From contig NZ_DATCQT010000203.1 of NCBI RefSeq assembly GCF_036569345.1, positions 1 to 64,000 on the forward strand: 64,000 nt of DNA. Reading direction: 5' to 3'. Source of the stretch: Clostridium_AD sp036569345 (GTDB lineage: Bacteria; Bacillota; Clostridia; Clostridiales; Clostridiaceae). Below are positions 26,307 through 34,696 of the stretch, piece after piece (position 1 is the first letter of the stretch; every line of letters begins with the position of its first letter). The notes under the pieces are model-generated. The model was not told the origin of the DNA and searched no databases. It saw only the letters and a list, made by a program, of their open reading frames with translations. Made by a program: the position numbers and the translations under genes.

Positions 26307-27326
26307 TTAGAATTGTTTTAAAAATTTCATATCACTTTCATAAAGTGCCCTTATATCATCTATTCCGTATTTTAACATTGTAATCCTATCAAGTCCAAAT
26401 CCGAAAGCGAATCCGCTATAAACTTCTGGGTCAATTCCACAATTCCTTAAAACCTGCGGATGAACCATTCCACAACCCAAAAGTTCTATCCAACCACTGC
26501 CACCACAAACCTTGCAGCCCTCACCTTTACACACAAAACAAGTAGCATCCATCTCAGCTGATGGTTCTGTGAACGGAAAATGATGTGGTCTAAACTTCAT
26601 TTCCATATCGCCACCAAACATCTTTTTCGTAAATGCTTCTAGCGTTCCCTTTAAATCAGCAAAAGTAATGCCCTTATCTACTACCAAACCTTCAATTTGA
26701 TAAAATATTGGTGAATGAGTAGCATCCGCTGCATCTGATCTATAAACTTTACCTGGTGCAATCATTTTTATAGGCGGTTTCTGATTTTCCATAGTTCTTA
26801 TTTGAATTCCTGAGGTTTGTGTTCTTAAAACTACACTATCATTTATGTAAAAGGTATCTTGTTCACCTCTTGCAGGATGATTTTTAGGTATGTTTAACGC
26901 CTCAAAATTATAATAATCTGTCTCTACCTCAGGACCCTCTTCAATAGCGAATCCCATAGATAAAAATATTTCATTAACTTTTTCAAGTGTTAAATCCAAT
27001 GGATGTCTTTTCCCTACTGTTTGTTTTTTCCCTGGCATAGATATATCTATAACTTCACTTTTAAGCTTCATTTCATTTTCATTGTTTTTTAATATACCTA
27101 AAGCTTTAGTTATATGCGATTCTATATCCTCTCGAGCTATATTGGCTAACTTGCCTATAATTGGTCTTTCTTCATTAGAGAGCTGTCCCATCCCCCTTAA
27201 TATTTGTGTTAATTCACCTTTTTTACCTAAATACTTAACTCTAATATTTTCTAATTCTGTTTTAATAGTAGCTCCCTTTAATTCTTCTATAACTGAGGTT
27301 TTTATTTTTTCTAACTTTTCTTTCAT
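26307..27326 (-). CDS. pheS: Phenylalanyl-tRNA synthetase alpha subunit
   Basis: 339 residues when started at the second possible ATG, which has AAGGAG at the right distance; the longest frame begins six codons earlier, inside that ribosome binding site. N-terminal coiled coil (1-80), then the class II core: motif 2 region FRPHHFPFTEPSAEMDATC and motif 3 AFGFGLDRITMLKYG. Four cysteines in CFVCKGEGCKVCGGSG suggest a zinc site. First gene of pheST, under a Phe-specific T-box leader. Confidence 0.96.
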   Translation of the reverse strand: MKEKLEKIKTSVIEELKGATIKTELENIRVKYLGKKGELTQILRGMGQLSNEERPIIGKLANIAREDIESHITKALGILKNNENEMKLKSEVIDISMPGKKQTVGKRHPLDLTLEKVNEIFLSMGFAIEEGPEVETDYYNFEALNIPKNHPARGEQDTFYINDSVVLRTQTSGIQIRTMENQKPPIKMIAPGKVYRSDAADATHSPIFYQIEGLVVDKGITFADLKGTLEAFTKKMFGGDMEMKFRPHHFPFTEPSAEMDATCFVCKGEGCKVCGGSGWIELLGCGMVHPQVLRNCGIDPEVYSGFAFGFGLDRITMLKYGIDDIRALYESDMKFLKQF

Positions 27327-27382
27327 AATACATGCTCCTTCCATATTTGTTTACCTATTGAATTTTATAATTTTTTAAAAGA

Positions 27383-27676
27383 CAAAAAAAACCGTCCCAA
27401 ATGAAGGGACGGAATATCCGCGTTACCACCCTAATTGACTAAATATTAGTCCTCTTAGATAAATTTATCGATTCTAACCGCTAGCAGTTACTTAGTTTCA
27501 CTGATAGAACTCCGGAGTGAACTTCAATATAAAAATTTCTTAAGTAAGCTTTCAGTCTAAGGCTTCTTATCCCTGTAAACATTTTTATATTTACTCTCTC
27601 CATCACAGCTTAATATTATTTAAATAATTTGTGAAAGTATACAAAACATTATAACCACAATTACGAAAGATTTCAA
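27383..27676 (-). promoter_or_regulatory. T-box leader and promoter of pheST (Phe specifier)
   Basis: Promoter TTGAAA (27671-27676)-17-TATAAT (27648-27653), read leftward. The T-box sequence AGGGTGGTAACGCGG lies at 27418-27432 in minus orientation. A rho-independent hairpin (27392-27398 with 27406-27412) and T8 form the terminator. The codon TTC (27521-27519) lies in the expected specifier bulge of stem I, matching phenylalanine. Uncharged tRNA-Phe should favour antitermination. Confidence 0.93.
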
Positions 27677-27685
27677 CTATAAGTT

Positions 27686-28477
27686 TTAAAATCCTATAAT
27701 ATTGTTTTGTCTTACCACTTCATACATCATAATCGATGCAGCTACAGCCGCATTCAAAGATTCTGCACCACCAGGCATTGGAATTTTAATTTTCAAATCA
27801 CATATCGCGTATACTTCCGTGCTTATTCCATTACCCTCATTTCCAACTGATATAATAACTTTTTCTTTTAAGTTTACATCATAAAAATTTTTATCAGTAT
27901 CTAATGAGCTCGTAATCAATTTAAATCCTTCACTCCTAAGTTTTTGAACTAGTGATAAATCTTCATCACATATAACAGGTATTTTAAAAATAGAACCCAT
28001 TGTAGCCCTTAAAGTCTTTTCATTATAAATATCAACTGTTCCTTTTGTAATTATAACCCCTAATGCTCCTGCTGCATGAGCAGTTCTAATTATAGTTCCC
28101 ATATTACCTGGATCTTGAATTTTATCGGCTAACATGTAGAACCCGTGATCATATTTAATATCTACAGATTTATTTCTAACTACAGCAAGAATACCTTGTG
28201 GATTATCCGTATCACAAATACTTTTAAATAAACTATCACTAACACTATAAACTTTAGTATTTACCTGTAGCTCATTTTCCATGCTAGAACTTATATATTT
28301 CGATTCTCCTCTAGCACTTAGAAAAATATTCAATACTTCAAACTCAGAGTGTAGTGCTTCCTGCGCAAATCTAAAGCCCTCAACTAAAAACATATTACTA
28401 CTTATTCTATATTTTTTTTCCTTTAACCTTTTAATATCTTTAATCAATAGATTATCCTTGCTTTGAATATATTCCAA
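27686..28477 (-). CDS. TrmH/SpoU family RNA 2'-O-methyltransferase
   Basis: 263 residues. An N-terminal substrate-binding domain (1-100, YRISSNMFLVEGFRFAQEAL) precedes the knotted SPOUT methylase domain. SPOUT motif 1 is DKIQDPGNMGTIIRTAHAAG, motif 2 ISVGNEGNGIS and motif 3 IPMPGGAESLNAAVAASI, which bind S-adenosylmethionine. Family members methylate ribose in tRNA or 23S rRNA; this one is like the RlmB/YsgA group, and the target is not certain. The gene follows ktrA by 12 bp and is probably in the same unit. ATG lies behind AAGGGGTTCTTCGTTT. Confidence 0.88.
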   Translation of the reverse strand: MEYIQSKDNLLIKDIKRLKEKKYRISSNMFLVEGFRFAQEALHSEFEVLNIFLSARGESKYISSSMENELQVNTKVYSVSDSLFKSICDTDNPQGILAVVRNKSVDIKYDHGFYMLADKIQDPGNMGTIIRTAHAAGALGVIITKGTVDIYNEKTLRATMGSIFKIPVICDEDLSLVQKLRSEGFKLITSSLDTDKNFYDVNLKEKVIISVGNEGNGISTEVYAICDLKIKIPMPGGAESLNAAVAASIMMYEVVRQNNIIGF

Positions 28478-28489
28478 ACGAAGAACCCC

Positions 28490-29149
28490 TTATTTAACTA
28501 GATTTTCTAATTTATTTAATTCTTCAATATTTCCTATGGCCACAATAATATCACCTGGCTCAACTATGTTATCAGCTGCTGGAGAAACATCAATGTCATT
28601 GTCTCTTTTTATAGCCATTACATTTATACCATATTGAGCTCTAATATTTAATTCTCCTAAAGTCTTATTATGCCATTCTTCCGGACTAACAACTTCAGCA
28701 ATACTGTAATCAGGAGATAATTCTATATAATCTAATATATTTGATGACACTAAATTATGAGCAACGCGAACACCCATATCTCGCTCTGGGAAAACTACTC
28801 TATCAGCACCTATTTTATATAATACTTTAGCATGTAACGCCGTAGTTGCCTTTGCAATTACATATTTCACTCCTAATTCTTTAACTAGTAATGTTGCCAA
28901 AATGCTAGCTTGGATGTTCGAACCTATACTAATAACTGCACAATCAAAATTACGAATACCAAGAGCTCTTAAGCTATTTTCATCATTCGCATCAACTTGA
29001 ACTGCATGAGTTACTGTATCTGAAATTTCCTGAACTACTTCTTCATCAGAATCAACTGCTAATACATCATTTCCCAATGAATATAATGTTTCAGCAACAG
29101 ATGTTCCGAATCTTCCAAGACCTATAACAATAAACTGCCTTTTACTCAT
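28490..29149 (-). CDS. ktrA: Potassium uptake regulator KtrA (TrkA-type, RCK domains)
   Basis: 219 residues with the ATG that follows AGGGGTGG; a GTG three codons upstream overlaps that site. The RCK-N domain has a nucleotide-binding GLGRFGTSVA and the acidic end of strand 2 (AVDSDEE). The RCK-C domain covers about 135-219. KtrA rings gate the KtrB channel in response to ATP, ADP and cyclic-di-AMP in Firmicutes. It starts 12 bp after ktrB, on the same transcript. Confidence 0.92.
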   Translation of the reverse strand: MSKRQFIVIGLGRFGTSVAETLYSLGNDVLAVDSDEEVVQEISDTVTHAVQVDANDENSLRALGIRNFDCAVISIGSNIQASILATLLVKELGVKYVIAKATTALHAKVLYKIGADRVVFPERDMGVRVAHNLVSSNILDYIELSPDYSIAEVVSPEEWHNKTLGELNIRAQYGINVMAIKRDNDIDVSPAADNIVEPGDIIVAIGNIEELNKLENLVK

Positions 29150-29160
29150 TAACTCCACCC

Positions 29161-30534
29161 CTACCCAATTAAAATTTTACCTTCTGGATATTTTACAATT
29201 CCAGATTTAGCCTTTTTATTTTTAGCTAATGCTAATATTATAGTAAGCGGTCCAACTCTCCCTGCATACATGGTAAGGGCTATTATTATTTTCCCTACAA
29301 ATGTTAATTTTGTAGTTAAACCTAATGTTAACCCAACTGTAGCAAATGCTGAAGTAGCCTCATATAAAAAATATTCAAAAGGAATTTTTGGTGACTCTGT
29401 AATAGATAATACCATAGTAACTCCCATAACAATCCCAAGACCAAGAACAGTTATTACGAAAGCTTTATACACAACATCCTTGCTTATGCGTTTTTGAAAT
29501 ATTTCAGTATCTTCATGTCCTTTGACTACAGACACTACAGTCATAAAAAGCACAACTGCAGTAGCCGTTTTTATTCCACCAGCTGTTGAACCAGGAGATC
29601 CACCAATAAACATTAACATTATTGTTAAAAAGTTTCCAGCTGTTGTCATTTTATCTAAGGGAATAGAATTAAACCCAGCAGTTCTAGGAGAAACTGATGC
29701 AAATATTGAAGAGAGTACTTTACCCTTCAGGGACATCCCTTGCATAGTATTTGGATTATTCATCTCAAAGATAAACATAAGTATTGCCCCTCCAACAATT
29801 AAGACTATCGTTGAATAAATAACTATTCTAGAATGTAGTGATAACCTTTTAATATTCTTACAATTATATATTTCTACCCATACATAGAATCCTAACCCAC
29901 CTATTGCAATTAGCGCTGAAATTGTCAATATTACTACAGAATTATTAGCATAAGCAGTAACACTTTTAAAATTCCCCATTAAATCAAATCCAGCATTGCA
30001 AAAAGCAGATACTGAATGGAATACACTATAATATATCCCTTTAGCAATTCCAAATTGAGGAATAAATTGTGTTGAGAATAACACCGCCCCAACTGCTTCA
30101 ACAGAAAACGTAAATATCAATACATATTTAATCATTTTAACTAAACCTTGTAGTGAATTTACATTCATAGCCTCTTGCATTACTAGTCTTTCTTTTAATG
30201 ATATTCTTTTACCTAATATAAAAAAAACTAAAGTTGCTACAGACATGAATCCAAGTCCACCCGTTTCTATTAATAACATTATCACTGTTTTACCAAAATA
30301 GGTCCAATAGGTTCCAGTATCTAGGGTTACAAGACCTGTAACACACACCGCAGATGTAGAAGTAAATATACAATCTATAAAAGGTGTAATTTTACCACTT
30401 TGCGAGGATATAGGTAAACTCAGAAGTATCGCCCCTATAAGTATTACTACAGCAAAACCTATTGCAAGTATCTGAACAGGAGTATATATATTTCTTTTTT
30501 TAAGATCTTTAATATGTAATCCCAAATAAGTCAC
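29161..30534 (-). CDS. ktrB: Potassium transporter subunit KtrB (TrkH family)
   Basis: 457 residues with eight or more hydrophobic segments and four pore-loop repeats; the pore sequences TSTSAVCVTGL, FHSVSAFCNAGF, SVSPRTAGFN and EATSAFATVGLT carry the Gly of the selectivity filter. KtrB imports K+ with Na+ dependence and partners KtrA, encoded just downstream. A sigma-A promoter lies about 45 bp upstream. ATG follows AGGTGACTT. Confidence 0.94.
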   Translation of the reverse strand: MTYLGLHIKDLKKRNIYTPVQILAIGFAVVILIGAILLSLPISSQSGKITPFIDCIFTSTSAVCVTGLVTLDTGTYWTYFGKTVIMLLIETGGLGFMSVATLVFFILGKRISLKERLVMQEAMNVNSLQGLVKMIKYVLIFTFSVEAVGAVLFSTQFIPQFGIAKGIYYSVFHSVSAFCNAGFDLMGNFKSVTAYANNSVVILTISALIAIGGLGFYVWVEIYNCKNIKRLSLHSRIVIYSTIVLIVGGAILMFIFEMNNPNTMQGMSLKGKVLSSIFASVSPRTAGFNSIPLDKMTTAGNFLTIMLMFIGGSPGSTAGGIKTATAVVLFMTVVSVVKGHEDTEIFQKRISKDVVYKAFVITVLGLGIVMGVTMVLSITESPKIPFEYFLYEATSAFATVGLTLGLTTKLTFVGKIIIALTMYAGRVGPLTIILALAKNKKAKSGIVKYPEGKILIG

Positions 30535-30573
30535 CTCTGCACCTTTAAATTTTCACATTATGATGTTTTATTA

Positions 30574-30601
30574 ATTATAACATGTAACGTAATTTTGTCA
30601 A
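30574..30601 (-). promoter_or_regulatory. Promoter of ktrB-ktrA-trmH
   Basis: Read leftward: TTGACA (30601-30596), a 16-bp spacer and TATAAT (30579-30574). Both hexamers match the sigma-A consensus exactly. A TGTCAAAA stretch coincides with the -35 and also resembles a 0A box; I read it simply as the -35. Confidence 0.85.
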
Positions 30602-30609
30602 AAATACAA

Positions 30610-30638
30610 TAAAAAATGTAGCCAAAAGGCTACATTTT
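30610..30638 (-). terminator. Terminator of infC-rpmI-rplT
   Basis: AAATGTAGCC-AAAA-GGCTACATTT with T-runs on both sides, 15 bp after the rplT stop codon. Confidence 0.9.
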
Positions 30639-30652
30639 TGTATAAATAATTT

Positions 30653-31012
30653 TTATGCTTGTAATTGTTTTTTTGCAACTTCTACTAATTCAGCAAAAGC
30701 TTTTGGATCATTTATAGCAATCTCTGAAAGCATCTTTCTGTTTATATCTATGCCTGCAAGTTTCATTCCATTCATAAATCTTGAATATGAAAGATCACTT
30801 AATCTTGAAGCCGCATTGATTCTAGCTATCCAAAGTGTTCTAAAATCTCTTTTCTTTAATTTTCTACCAATATAAGCATTTCTAAGTGCTCTCATTACTG
30901 ATTCATTAGCTGTTTTAAATAACTTACTTCTTCCACCGTAGTAACCCTTTGCAAGCTTTAATACTTTTTTATGGTTTTTATGAGCGTTAACTGCTCTCTT
31001 AATTCTTGCCAT
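30653..31012 (-). CDS. rplT: 50S ribosomal protein L20
   Basis: 119 residues, standard length. Matches the family from MARIKRAVNAHKNHKKVLKLAKGYYG through RDFRTLWIARINAA to the C-terminal globular part (GIDINRKMLSEIA). L20 is an early assembly protein of the large subunit and in Firmicutes represses its own operon by binding the infC leader. It lies 27 bp after rpmI. ATG follows AGGAGGTATATTAA. Confidence 0.97.
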   Translation of the reverse strand: MARIKRAVNAHKNHKKVLKLAKGYYGGRSKLFKTANESVMRALRNAYIGRKLKKRDFRTLWIARINAASRLSDLSYSRFMNGMKLAGIDINRKMLSEIAINDPKAFAELVEVAKKQLQA

Positions 31013-31039
31013 TTAATATACCTCCTAAGCACCATTCAA

Positions 31040-31237
31040 TTATAAGTATGGTAACAGTTTCTTCATTGCTTTTATTTGAGTTGTTGAAACATATGCAGTT
31101 TTTCTAAGATTCCTTTTTCTTTTTGGACTTTTCTTTGTTAATATATGACTTGTGAAAGCCTTTGCTCTTTTTAACTTACCTGTACCTGTTTTCTTAAATC
31201 TTTTTGCTGCGCCTCTATGTGTTTTCATTTTAGGCAT
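31040..31237 (-). CDS. rpmI: 50S ribosomal protein L35
   Basis: 65 residues, highly basic and standard length: MPKMKTHRGAAKRFKKTGTG, then LTKKSPKRKRNLRKTAYV. It is the middle gene of infC-rpmI-rplT, 20 bp after infC. ATG follows GAGGAGGAATTTT. Confidence 0.97.
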   Translation of the reverse strand: MPKMKTHRGAAKRFKKTGTGKLKRAKAFTSHILTKKSPKRKRNLRKTAYVSTTQIKAMKKLLPYL

Positions 31238-31257
31238 AATAAAATTCCTCCTCTCGG

Positions 31258-31779
31258 TTATGCTTTTTTGGGAGCTAAAATCATTATCATATTTCTTCCC
31301 TCTTGCCTCGCTGGTTTTTCAACAACATAAACATCACCGATTTTTTCTACAAAAGACCTTAATATTTTATGTCCAACCTTTGAGTTTTCAATTTCTCTTC
31401 CTCTAAATCTTACAGTTATCTTTACCTTATCCTCGTCTAACAAGAATTTTTTAGCATTGCTAGCCTTAATTGCGATATCGTGGTCTTCTATTGTTGCACT
31501 AAGTCGTATTTCTTTAAGATTAACTACTTTCTGCTTCTTTTTGGCTTCTTTATCTTTTTTCTGTTGTTCATAGACAAATTTACCAAAATCCATTATTCTA
31601 CATACTGGTGGTTTTGCAGTAGGAGACATCATAACTAAATCTAAGTCTTTCTCTTCTGCAAGTTTTAAAGCATCTTTAGTATTCAGAATACCTAATGCAG
31701 AACCATCAGCTCCAATAACTCTTATTTCTCTATCTCTTATTTCCTCATTCATCATGAAATCTTTGCTTTTACTAATAAT
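31258..31779 (-). CDS. infC: Translation initiation factor IF-3, AUU start
   Basis: 173 residues when started at the ATT codon at 31779-31777, giving (M)ISKSKDF, which matches the MISKDF opening of Bacillus IF-3. The longest frame uses a GTG inside the AGGAGGTG ribosome binding site and cannot be right. The N-domain (to about 75, with PPVCRIMDFGKFVYEQQKK), linker and C-domain (KEIRLSATIEDHD, KVKITVRFRGREI) are complete. IF-3 rejects non-AUG starts, so an AUU start gives self-repression in enterobacteria; the same is likely here. Confidence 0.95.
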   Translation of the reverse strand: MISKSKDFMMNEEIRDREIRVIGADGSALGILNTKDALKLAEEKDLDLVMMSPTAKPPVCRIMDFGKFVYEQQKKDKEAKKKQKVVNLKEIRLSATIEDHDIAIKASNAKKFLLDEDKVKITVRFRGREIENSKVGHKILRSFVEKIGDVYVVEKPARQEGRNMIMILAPKKA

Positions 31780-31785
31780 TTTCAC

Positions 31786-32004
31786 CTCCTAGATGTTTTA
31801 AGATAATTTTATAATATTTAAACAATTAAAGGACGGCAAAATGCCGTCCTTAATAGTAACAAATTTAAATTACTAATTAACCTAACTAGCTTCACTGTTA
31901 GGTGAGAAACGGCTGTCTCTTCTTGTTACTCTATTATATTAAATAATTCTTATATTTTCATTCACAACAATTTAAATTATACTATCTAATTATTAGTTTG
32001 TCAA
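31786..32004 (-). promoter_or_regulatory. infC operon promoter and attenuator-type leader
   Basis: Promoter TTGACA (32004-31999)-17-TATAAT (31981-31976), read leftward, is perfect. The leader of about 185 nt contains a self-complementary section near 31870-31945 and ends in a terminator hairpin AGGACGGC/GCCGTCCT (31828-31851) before the infC ribosome binding site. This matches the L20-type autoregulatory leader known from Firmicutes. Confidence 0.85.
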
Positions 32005-32060
32005 CACTATTTTGTATTTATTTTATTCATATATTGATTTCTTATTTTTTCACTAATTAC

Positions 32061-32960
32061 TCATACCAAAATCCCTTTTTTTATCCTTTGACATTCATCG
32101 CATTCATCACAATAATAAACTCTATCTACGAAAACTTTACTTATGGTTGTAATTAATTCTTTATTTTTACAGTGCTCTACGCAGTGTATAATTATTTTTT
32201 TAGGAGCACTAGTTATCATTGTACTAATTATAAGTTCTTCTTGATTTTCTTTTAAATCAAAATTAACATTAGGTAACTCCATTATCATATCGCCTACTAA
32301 GTCATTGCCATCTCCGTCTGTTAAATAATAATTTCCGTTTTTTTCAATTAGTATATTAACTACATCTACCTTGCACTCTTGAACTTCAACAAAGTATTTT
32401 AACAATTTTATAAACTCATTGTATTCTTTTTCTACCATATATTCTTCTACAACTTTATCAACAATACACTCTAAATCCCCATTTAGCTCTTTTGTCCTAA
32501 AGGTTAAGAATCCACTTATATTAATTTCATTGTTTTCTTGTATACATTTTGTTATTTTGTCTATTATTTTATTTTTTCTATTTATACAATATACCATATT
32601 AGGACCAGATATTGCACCCTCGCTAAGCAAAGCTTCTTGAATCTTAGGTTTAATTTGTTTTATTTCATTATATTTTAGAAAAAAATAAGTTTCTTCTAAA
32701 AAATTATTGATCTCTTTTTTACAAAATTCCACTGTTACTATATTGTATAACATATTTGCAAATTGCAAATTAAATGATTTTCTACTACTATCGCTTAAGT
32801 TGTCATCATTGCAAAAAATCTTTATGAAGTGAGTATCTTCTATTATAGACTCTACTACGCCTAAAATCACTTTTTTATCTTCAAAACACTTTTTCATGTC
32901 TTTAATTTCATCAATTAAGTATTCCATGCTTCTATTATAAACAACAGTTAATAATAGCAT
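32061..32960 (-). CDS. ytxC: Putative sporulation protein YtxC family
   Basis: 299 residues when started at the ATG behind AAGGGAG; the longest frame would add 29 residues without a site. The family is found only in spore formers, and its role is not defined. Characteristic segments are SGFLTFRTKELNGDLECIVDKVVEEYMVEKEYNEFIKLLKYFVE (abbreviated: SGFLTFR...FIKLLKYFV) and the C-terminal HCVEHCKNK with a final CDECDEC cysteine cluster, which could bind metal. Soluble, no signal peptide. It stands alone upstream of the infC leader and diverges from the DUF6873 gene. Confidence 0.85.
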   Translation of the reverse strand: MLLLTVVYNRSMEYLIDEIKDMKKCFEDKKVILGVVESIIEDTHFIKIFCNDDNLSDSSRKSFNLQFANMLYNIVTVEFCKKEINNFLEETYFFLKYNEIKQIKPKIQEALLSEGAISGPNMVYCINRKNKIIDKITKCIQENNEINISGFLTFRTKELNGDLECIVDKVVEEYMVEKEYNEFIKLLKYFVEVQECKVDVVNILIEKNGNYYLTDGDGNDLVGDMIMELPNVNFDLKENQEELIISTMITSAPKKIIIHCVEHCKNKELITTISKVFVDRVYYCDECDECQRIKKGILV

Positions 32961-33108
32961 TTTCCACACTCCCTTCTCACAAAGATAGTATGTGTGTAAT
33001 ATTAATGTATATGCAAAATAGATTAAACAATTATCGACATATTGCAATTTATAATAACTTTGTGTTATATAATAATGTTAAGAATTTTTTTAAAATAGGA
33101 GTATAATA

Positions 33109-33807
33109 ATGAAAAATGTTATTGTTGATTTTAGAATTCATAATGAAGAAAAAGAGTCTTTAATTTCTAGAGGATATACCTTGCAATTTTGCCCTCCTAG
33201 CAACCTTCTATATGAAGCTGTTTGTGGTCACCCAGATATGCTTTTGAATATTTTAGGAAATAAAATTGTAGTTCATAAAAATATGGGTAGTAAATTTATA
33301 AGTAGCTTAATTTCTTTAAATTACAAAGTTTATAAATCAAATTTGTCTTTAAAAATAGAATATCCTTATGATATATGTCTCAATGCCCTTATCATAGGCA
33401 ATCTTTTTGTTCACCTAATTAATTTTACTGATATAAATCTTTTGTCCCTTTCAAAAGATAAAAAATTAATAAACGTCAAACAAGGTTATACAAAATGTTC
33501 TACTTGTGTGGTAAAAGATCATGCTATTATCACTAGTGACATTTCCATCGCTAAGGCACTGAGTCTAGAAAAAATAGATGTTTTATTAATCCCTCCTGGT
33601 GATATTCTTCTCCCTGGGCTTAGTTACGGTTTTATCGGTGGTGCAACGGGTCTTATTGAAGATAACGTACTAGCTTTTTATGGTCACCTAGATCATTATT
33701 TATACGGTAAAGAAGTATTAGAATTTCTAAAAAAACATAAGGTTGAACCTGTGTTCTTAAGAAATGGGAAACTAATCGATAGAGGTAGCATTTTAAGACT
33801 CAAGTAA
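33109..33807 (+). CDS. DUF6873 family protein (predicted GME/amidinotransferase-like fold)
   Basis: 232 residues, soluble. The family is known from Clostridia as DUF6873 and is predicted to share the guanidine-modifying-enzyme fold of arginine deiminases and amidinotransferases. Repeating beta-alpha units are visible, with SNLLYEAVCGHPDM, GYTKCSTCVVKDHAIITSD, LLIPPGDILLPGLSYGFIGGATG and FYGHLDHY. A His and two close Cys could serve catalysis, but the classic Cys-His-Asp/Glu set is not clearly aligned. Start follows AATAGGAG. It shares a terminator with the converging tRNA operon. Substrate unknown. Confidence 0.75.
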   Translation: MKNVIVDFRIHNEEKESLISRGYTLQFCPPSNLLYEAVCGHPDMLLNILGNKIVVHKNMGSKFISSLISLNYKVYKSNLSLKIEYPYDICLNALIIGNLFVHLINFTDINLLSLSKDKKLINVKQGYTKCSTCVVKDHAIITSDISIAKALSLEKIDVLLIPPGDILLPGLSYGFIGGATGLIEDNVLAFYGHLDHYLYGKEVLEFLKKHKVEPVFLRNGKLIDRGSILRLK

Positions 33808-33860
33808 TTAATTTCTTATATTATTTCAGATAACACAAAGAACTAAAACAGAACATAAAA

Positions 33861-33904
33861 AAAAGCAACTCTAATACTGAAATATCAGTATTAGAGTTGC
33901 TTTT
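33861..33904. terminator. Bidirectional terminator of the tRNA operon and DUF6873 gene
   Basis: A perfect 16-bp stem GCAACTCTAATACTGA (33865-33880) with 33885-33900, flanked by a run of A on the left and T on the right, so both transcripts end here. Confidence 0.93.
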
Positions 33905-33912
33905 CATTTCTT

Positions 33913-33987
33913 TGGAGGCGCCACCCGGATTTGAACCGGGGAATAAAGGTTTTGCAGACCTTGACCTTACCGCTTGGCTATAGCGCC
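33913..33987 (-). tRNA. tRNA-Cys (GCA)
   Basis: 75 nt including encoded CCA. The 7-bp acceptor stem GGCGCTA/TGGCGCC pairs fully with one G-T. Anticodon GCA sits in loop CTGCAAA. The T-loop GGTTCAAATCC is standard, and the discriminator is T, as expected for tRNA-Cys. Confidence 0.96.
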
Positions 33988-34013
33988 ATGTTATTTGATT
34001 CATTTAAAGTTTT

Positions 34014-34088
34014 TGGAGCGGAAGACGAGATTCGAACTCGCGACGTCCACCTTGGCAAGGTGGCACTCTACCACTGAGCTACTTCCGC
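34014..34088 (-). tRNA. tRNA-Gly (GCC)
   Basis: 75 nt with encoded CCA. Begins GCGGAAGTAGCTCAG; anticodon loop TTGCCAA gives GCC; T-arm GAGTTCGAATCTC. Confidence 0.96.
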
Positions 34089-34093
34089 AACAC

Positions 34094-34169
<76 letters not shown>

Positions 34170-34203
34170 TTAATAATTTTAAAACTTTATTTCTAGATTT
34201 AAA

Positions 34204-34280
34204 TGGCGACCCAGAAGGGACTCGGACCCTCGACCTCCGCCGTGACAGGGCGGCACTCTAACCAACTGAGCTACTGGGCC
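34204..34280 (-). tRNA. tRNA-Asp (GTC)
   Basis: 77 nt with encoded CCA and discriminator G. Begins GGCCCAGTAGCTCAG; anticodon loop CTGTCAC gives GTC; T-arm GAGGGTCCGAGTCCC. Confidence 0.96.
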
Positions 34281-34285
34281 ATATG

Positions 34286-34361
34286 TGGTGGGAACAACAG
34301 GGTTCGAACCTGTGACCCTCTGCTTGTAAGGCAGATGCTCTCCCAGCTGAGCTATGCTCCC
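34286..34361 (-). tRNA. tRNA-Val (TAC)
   Basis: 76 nt with encoded CCA. Begins GGGAGCATAGCTCAG; anticodon loop CTTACAA gives TAC; T-arm CAGGTTCGAACCCTG. It is the promoter-proximal gene of the five and matches the GTA specifier of the valS T-box in this window. Confidence 0.96.
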
Positions 34362-34384
34362 ACATGTATTTATCAGACTAGTAT

Positions 34385-34505
34385 AGTCTACATCATTTCA
34401 TAAAACTTGTCAACAACTTTATATGTTAACTGTTTTTTACTCTTTTGTTTACTTCCTCGCCTACGAGTACTTCACTATATTATAAGATTTTCTTATAGCT
34501 GTCAA
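34385..34505 (-). promoter_or_regulatory. Tandem promoters of the tRNA operon
   Basis: Read leftward, the proximal promoter is TTGACA (34413-34408)-17-TAGACT (34390-34385), about 25 bp before tRNA-Val. A distal one is TTGACA (34505-34500) with TATAAT at 34484-34479 (15-bp spacer, or 17 to TAATAT). Nothing else was seen in the rest of the 335-bp gap up to hslO. Confidence 0.75.
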
Positions 34506-34696
34506 CCTCAAATATAGTTAATATCCATATATATTTAAGTTATACTCCCTATTAATCTAATTTACTTCAATTCTCTTCCCTTTTCAACCAATAATAATAT
34601 TAGTATATGTTATTATGGAATATAGCTTGTATTTAGTTCACTATAAAAAGCAACAGCACATATACTATATTCCTTTGACCCAAAGCTATCTTTTAT

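Noticed and set aside
30596..30603. TGTCAAAA as a Spo0A box in front of ktrB
   Set aside because: It is fully explained as the TTGACA -35 of an excellent leftward promoter.
34203..34403. Open frames across the tRNA cluster on the plus strand
   Set aside because: They are antisense to tRNA genes and have no start signals.
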